DNA of 64,000 bases. Origin: Actinopolymorpha alba DSM 45243 (GTDB lineage Bacteria > Actinomycetota > Actinomycetes > Propionibacteriales > Actinopolymorphaceae). The first letter of the stretch is position 1; every line of letters begins with the position of its first letter. The stretch is from the NCBI RefSeq assembly GCF_000373925.1, contig NZ_KB892708.1, positions 310,001 to 374,000 on the forward strand, given 5' to 3'. Position numbers and translations under genes: made by a program. The notes under the pieces are model-generated. The model did no database searches and was not told the DNA's origin. It saw only the letters and a list, made by a program, of their open reading frames with translations. Of the stretch, positions 62,587 to 64,000 are shown piece after piece.

Positions 62587-63587
62587 CTGCTCGCCTCCAC
62601 AAGCCGCAGCCGGCGGAACGGCATCATCAGCGCCGCCCAAGACACGAGCGCCCCGAGGAACAAGAACATCGCGACGTAGCCTAGAGCGATATTGGCGATG
62701 GGGAGCCAGCCGGGCGGGGGAGGGAAGTCCCCGATGAGTACGTCAGGGAGCCTCGCCAGCGACGTTCCGTCGGGATCGCCATGAAAGCCGGCGATGAGGA
62801 AGACCCGTTCGTACAGCCTTTGGTACAGCCCGACAATCAGCACCATGCTGACACCGACCGCCACCCGAGCGGTCCGGATCCGAAGTGCCGAGTCCACCTG
62901 CGGATCGGAGTCGATCGGACCTCGCGCGAGAGTGAGCCACACAACCGCGCCGGTCGCACCGACGACGAGAAGGAGCATGCAGAGAGCAAGCCACACTGGC
63001 CCCCAACCCTGGGGTGGTCGACCAAGGCTCTCGACTCCGATTGGACTGTTGGGCCCGATCAGGTCGGCGTGACGGGTGTGCCACGCGCCTATGCGATGGG
63101 CCCACGCCTGGGCGGAGAGGGCGGTGGCGGCAGCCGCGAGTCCGAGTGCCGCCACCAGTCCGTACACGACCAGACCCAGCCTGGGAACGAGATCCCGAAG
63201 GCTCCGCCGTACCAGCAGCGCGACCCGGGTGGGCTGCTTCGGCCGGCGGAGCATCGCGACGAGTTCGGCCAGAAGGAGGGTGGCGATCACAGCGCCGAGG
63301 ACACCGCCGCCCCAGTCCTCGACTGGTTGGCCAGCCAGAGCGAAGGCGCCGGCGATACCCACCGTGACCACGAGCAGGACGACCGGGTACAACCGACGAC
63401 GCTCACGGAGATAACCCGCCGCTGCTTCGCCCTGGGCCTGGGTGGGCTCCGGAATACCCCACACGCGCAGGACCGCCTGACCGCGCTTCGGGGTGGGTCT
63501 GAGCGCCCTGACCACGAAGATCGCGACGAGCAGTCCGAAGATGCCGACCATCACCAGCTCTGTCATGCCGATAGCGGGCACCGCCAT
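62583..63587 (-). CDS. Multi-pass membrane protein of unknown function
   Basis: A 334-residue protein with about seven membrane segments (MTELVMVGIFGLLVAIFVVRAL near the start, LVVYGLVAALGLAAAATAL, VWLALCMLLLVVGATGAVVWL, IALGYVAMFLFLGALVSWAAL). Not recognised. AAAGGGGGG before the ATG. Coupled to the downstream GntR gene. Confidence 0.75.
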   Translation of the reverse strand: MAVPAIGMTELVMVGIFGLLVAIFVVRALRPTPKRGQAVLRVWGIPEPTQAQGEAAAGYLRERRRLYPVVLLVVTVGIAGAFALAGQPVEDWGGGVLGAVIATLLLAELVAMLRRPKQPTRVALLVRRSLRDLVPRLGLVVYGLVAALGLAAAATALSAQAWAHRIGAWHTRHADLIGPNSPIGVESLGRPPQGWGPVWLALCMLLLVVGATGAVVWLTLARGPIDSDPQVDSALRIRTARVAVGVSMVLIVGLYQRLYERVFLIAGFHGDPDGTSLARLPDVLIGDFPPPPGWLPIANIALGYVAMFLFLGALVSWAALMMPFRRLRLVEASR

Positions 63588-63763
63588 CCCCCCTTTTGTA
63601 TCGACCAGTTGACACAATAATGCGCTGGCCGACACCGGCGCGCAAGTACCCAGCGTGGGTGTCACCGTGGCCAGTGCGGGAAGGTAGGCCCGGTCGACGT
63701 ACCGACGTACCAATGACGTACCAGCATGGTGCGGTGAAGCCGACAGGGCGCAGGGAGAAGGAC

Positions 63764-64000
63764 ATGGGCGAGTGGCGCGATCTGCACGACGGCTGGGTGC
63801 TGAGCGTGGCGGGTGACGCGGAGGGAGTGCCGAGTGCGGTCGCGTCGGCGCTGGTGCCGGCGACGGTGCCCGGCTGCGTGCACACCGACCTGCTCGACTC
63901 GAGCCTGATACCCGATCCCTATCTCGACCGCAACGAGCATGACCTGCGCTGGATCGGGCGTACCCGCTGGCGTTACGCCACGACGTTCGAGTGGCGGGCC
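63764..64000 (+). CDS. GH2 beta-mannosidase, N-terminal part
   Basis: The frame starts at ATG 63764 and runs off the window. The first 79 residues carry the GH2 sugar-binding domain pattern of beta-mannosidases: VPATVPGCVHTDLLDS and IPDPYLDRNEHDLRWIGRTR. It would remove terminal beta-mannose residues from mannans or N-glycan-like chains. The catalytic domain lies beyond the window. GGGAGAAGGA precedes the ATG. Confidence 0.85.
   Translation, partial: MGEWRDLHDGWVLSVAGDAEGVPSAVASALVPATVPGCVHTDLLDSSLIPDPYLDRNEHDLRWIGRTRWRYATTFEWRA

Overview
The window is 64 kb of high-GC DNA from an actinobacterium. Support comes from RbpA, the split Lnt/Ppm1 pair, an ECF41 and an ECF42 sigma factor with their usual partners, an F420/PPOX-type flavoprotein, frequent GTG/TTG starts and 4-base ATGA/GTGA gene overlaps. 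The gene mix and intergenic palindromes would fit a Propionibacteriales-like soil actinomycete; the genus cannot be fixed from sequence alone. No rRNA, tRNA, CRISPR array, transposase or phage gene was seen.

Layout. 0-2.3 kb: an ECF41 sigma module (SDR oxidoreductase, deleted epimerase remnant, SigJ-type sigma) ending in a large cruciform repeat. 2.3-4.6 kb: divergent TetR/MFS efflux pair with a compound operator. 4.6-9.1 kb: LysR regulator divergent from sdhCAB (succinate dehydrogenase). 9.1-10.1 kb: about 1 kb of non-coding DNA packed with palindromes whose relatives recur at 23.2-23.4, 38.0 and 53.1 kb. 10.1-16.7 kb: small regulators (ArsR, MarR with a 20-bp perfect operator), two GNAT acetyltransferases, a secreted protein, a reductase-fold protein, a second MFS pump and an alpha/beta hydrolase. 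16.7-23.2 kb: sugar catabolism (ABC importer, PfkB kinase, DeoR regulator, GH4 glycosidase).

23.6-30.9 kb is a lysine degradation locus of the fermentation type: KamA on the minus strand, then kdd, an amidohydrolase, kamD, kamE and a hotdog-fold putative 3-aminobutyryl-CoA ammonia-lyase, all linked by ATGA overlaps. The Kce cleavage enzyme is not in the window. Between kamE and the hotdog gene lie three tandem 80-bp units. Each is a 27-codon micro-ORF that overlaps its neighbours by ATGA, carries its own Shine-Dalgarno and ends in an RNA hairpin whose stem holds the next start codon. A fourth diverged unit sits between lnt and ppm1 at 33.1 kb. This is the most unusual structure in the window.

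31.5-37.6 kb: lnt, ppm1, fxsA (lipoprotein acylation and mannosyl donor synthesis), an ECF42 cassette (sigma, YCII/DGPF protein, DUF998 membrane protein) and rbpA. 38.3-43.3 kb: a phosphotransferase, a GH65 phosphorylase with beta-phosphoglucomutase, and a second HAD paralogue that has lost catalytic residues. 43.5-47.3 kb: GAPDH, an Acg-like nitroreductase, a two-domain universal stress protein and an unknown protein. 47.3-53.1 kb: TypA, a nucleotidyltransferase pair, SppA, and a TerC-family exporter preceded by a yybP-ykoY (Mn2+) riboswitch. 53.2-57.3 kb: an NlpC/P60 peptidase and an L-Ala-D/L-Glu epimerase (murein peptide recycling) flanking an active-site-substituted endonuclease V homologue and other small genes. 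57.3-60.2 kb: a class IV lanthipeptide synthetase with a degenerate kinase and no evident precursor. 60.4-64.0 kb: a serine beta-lactamase-like protein, a frameshifted nucleotidyltransferase, a membrane protein/GntR pair and the start of a GH2 beta-mannosidase.
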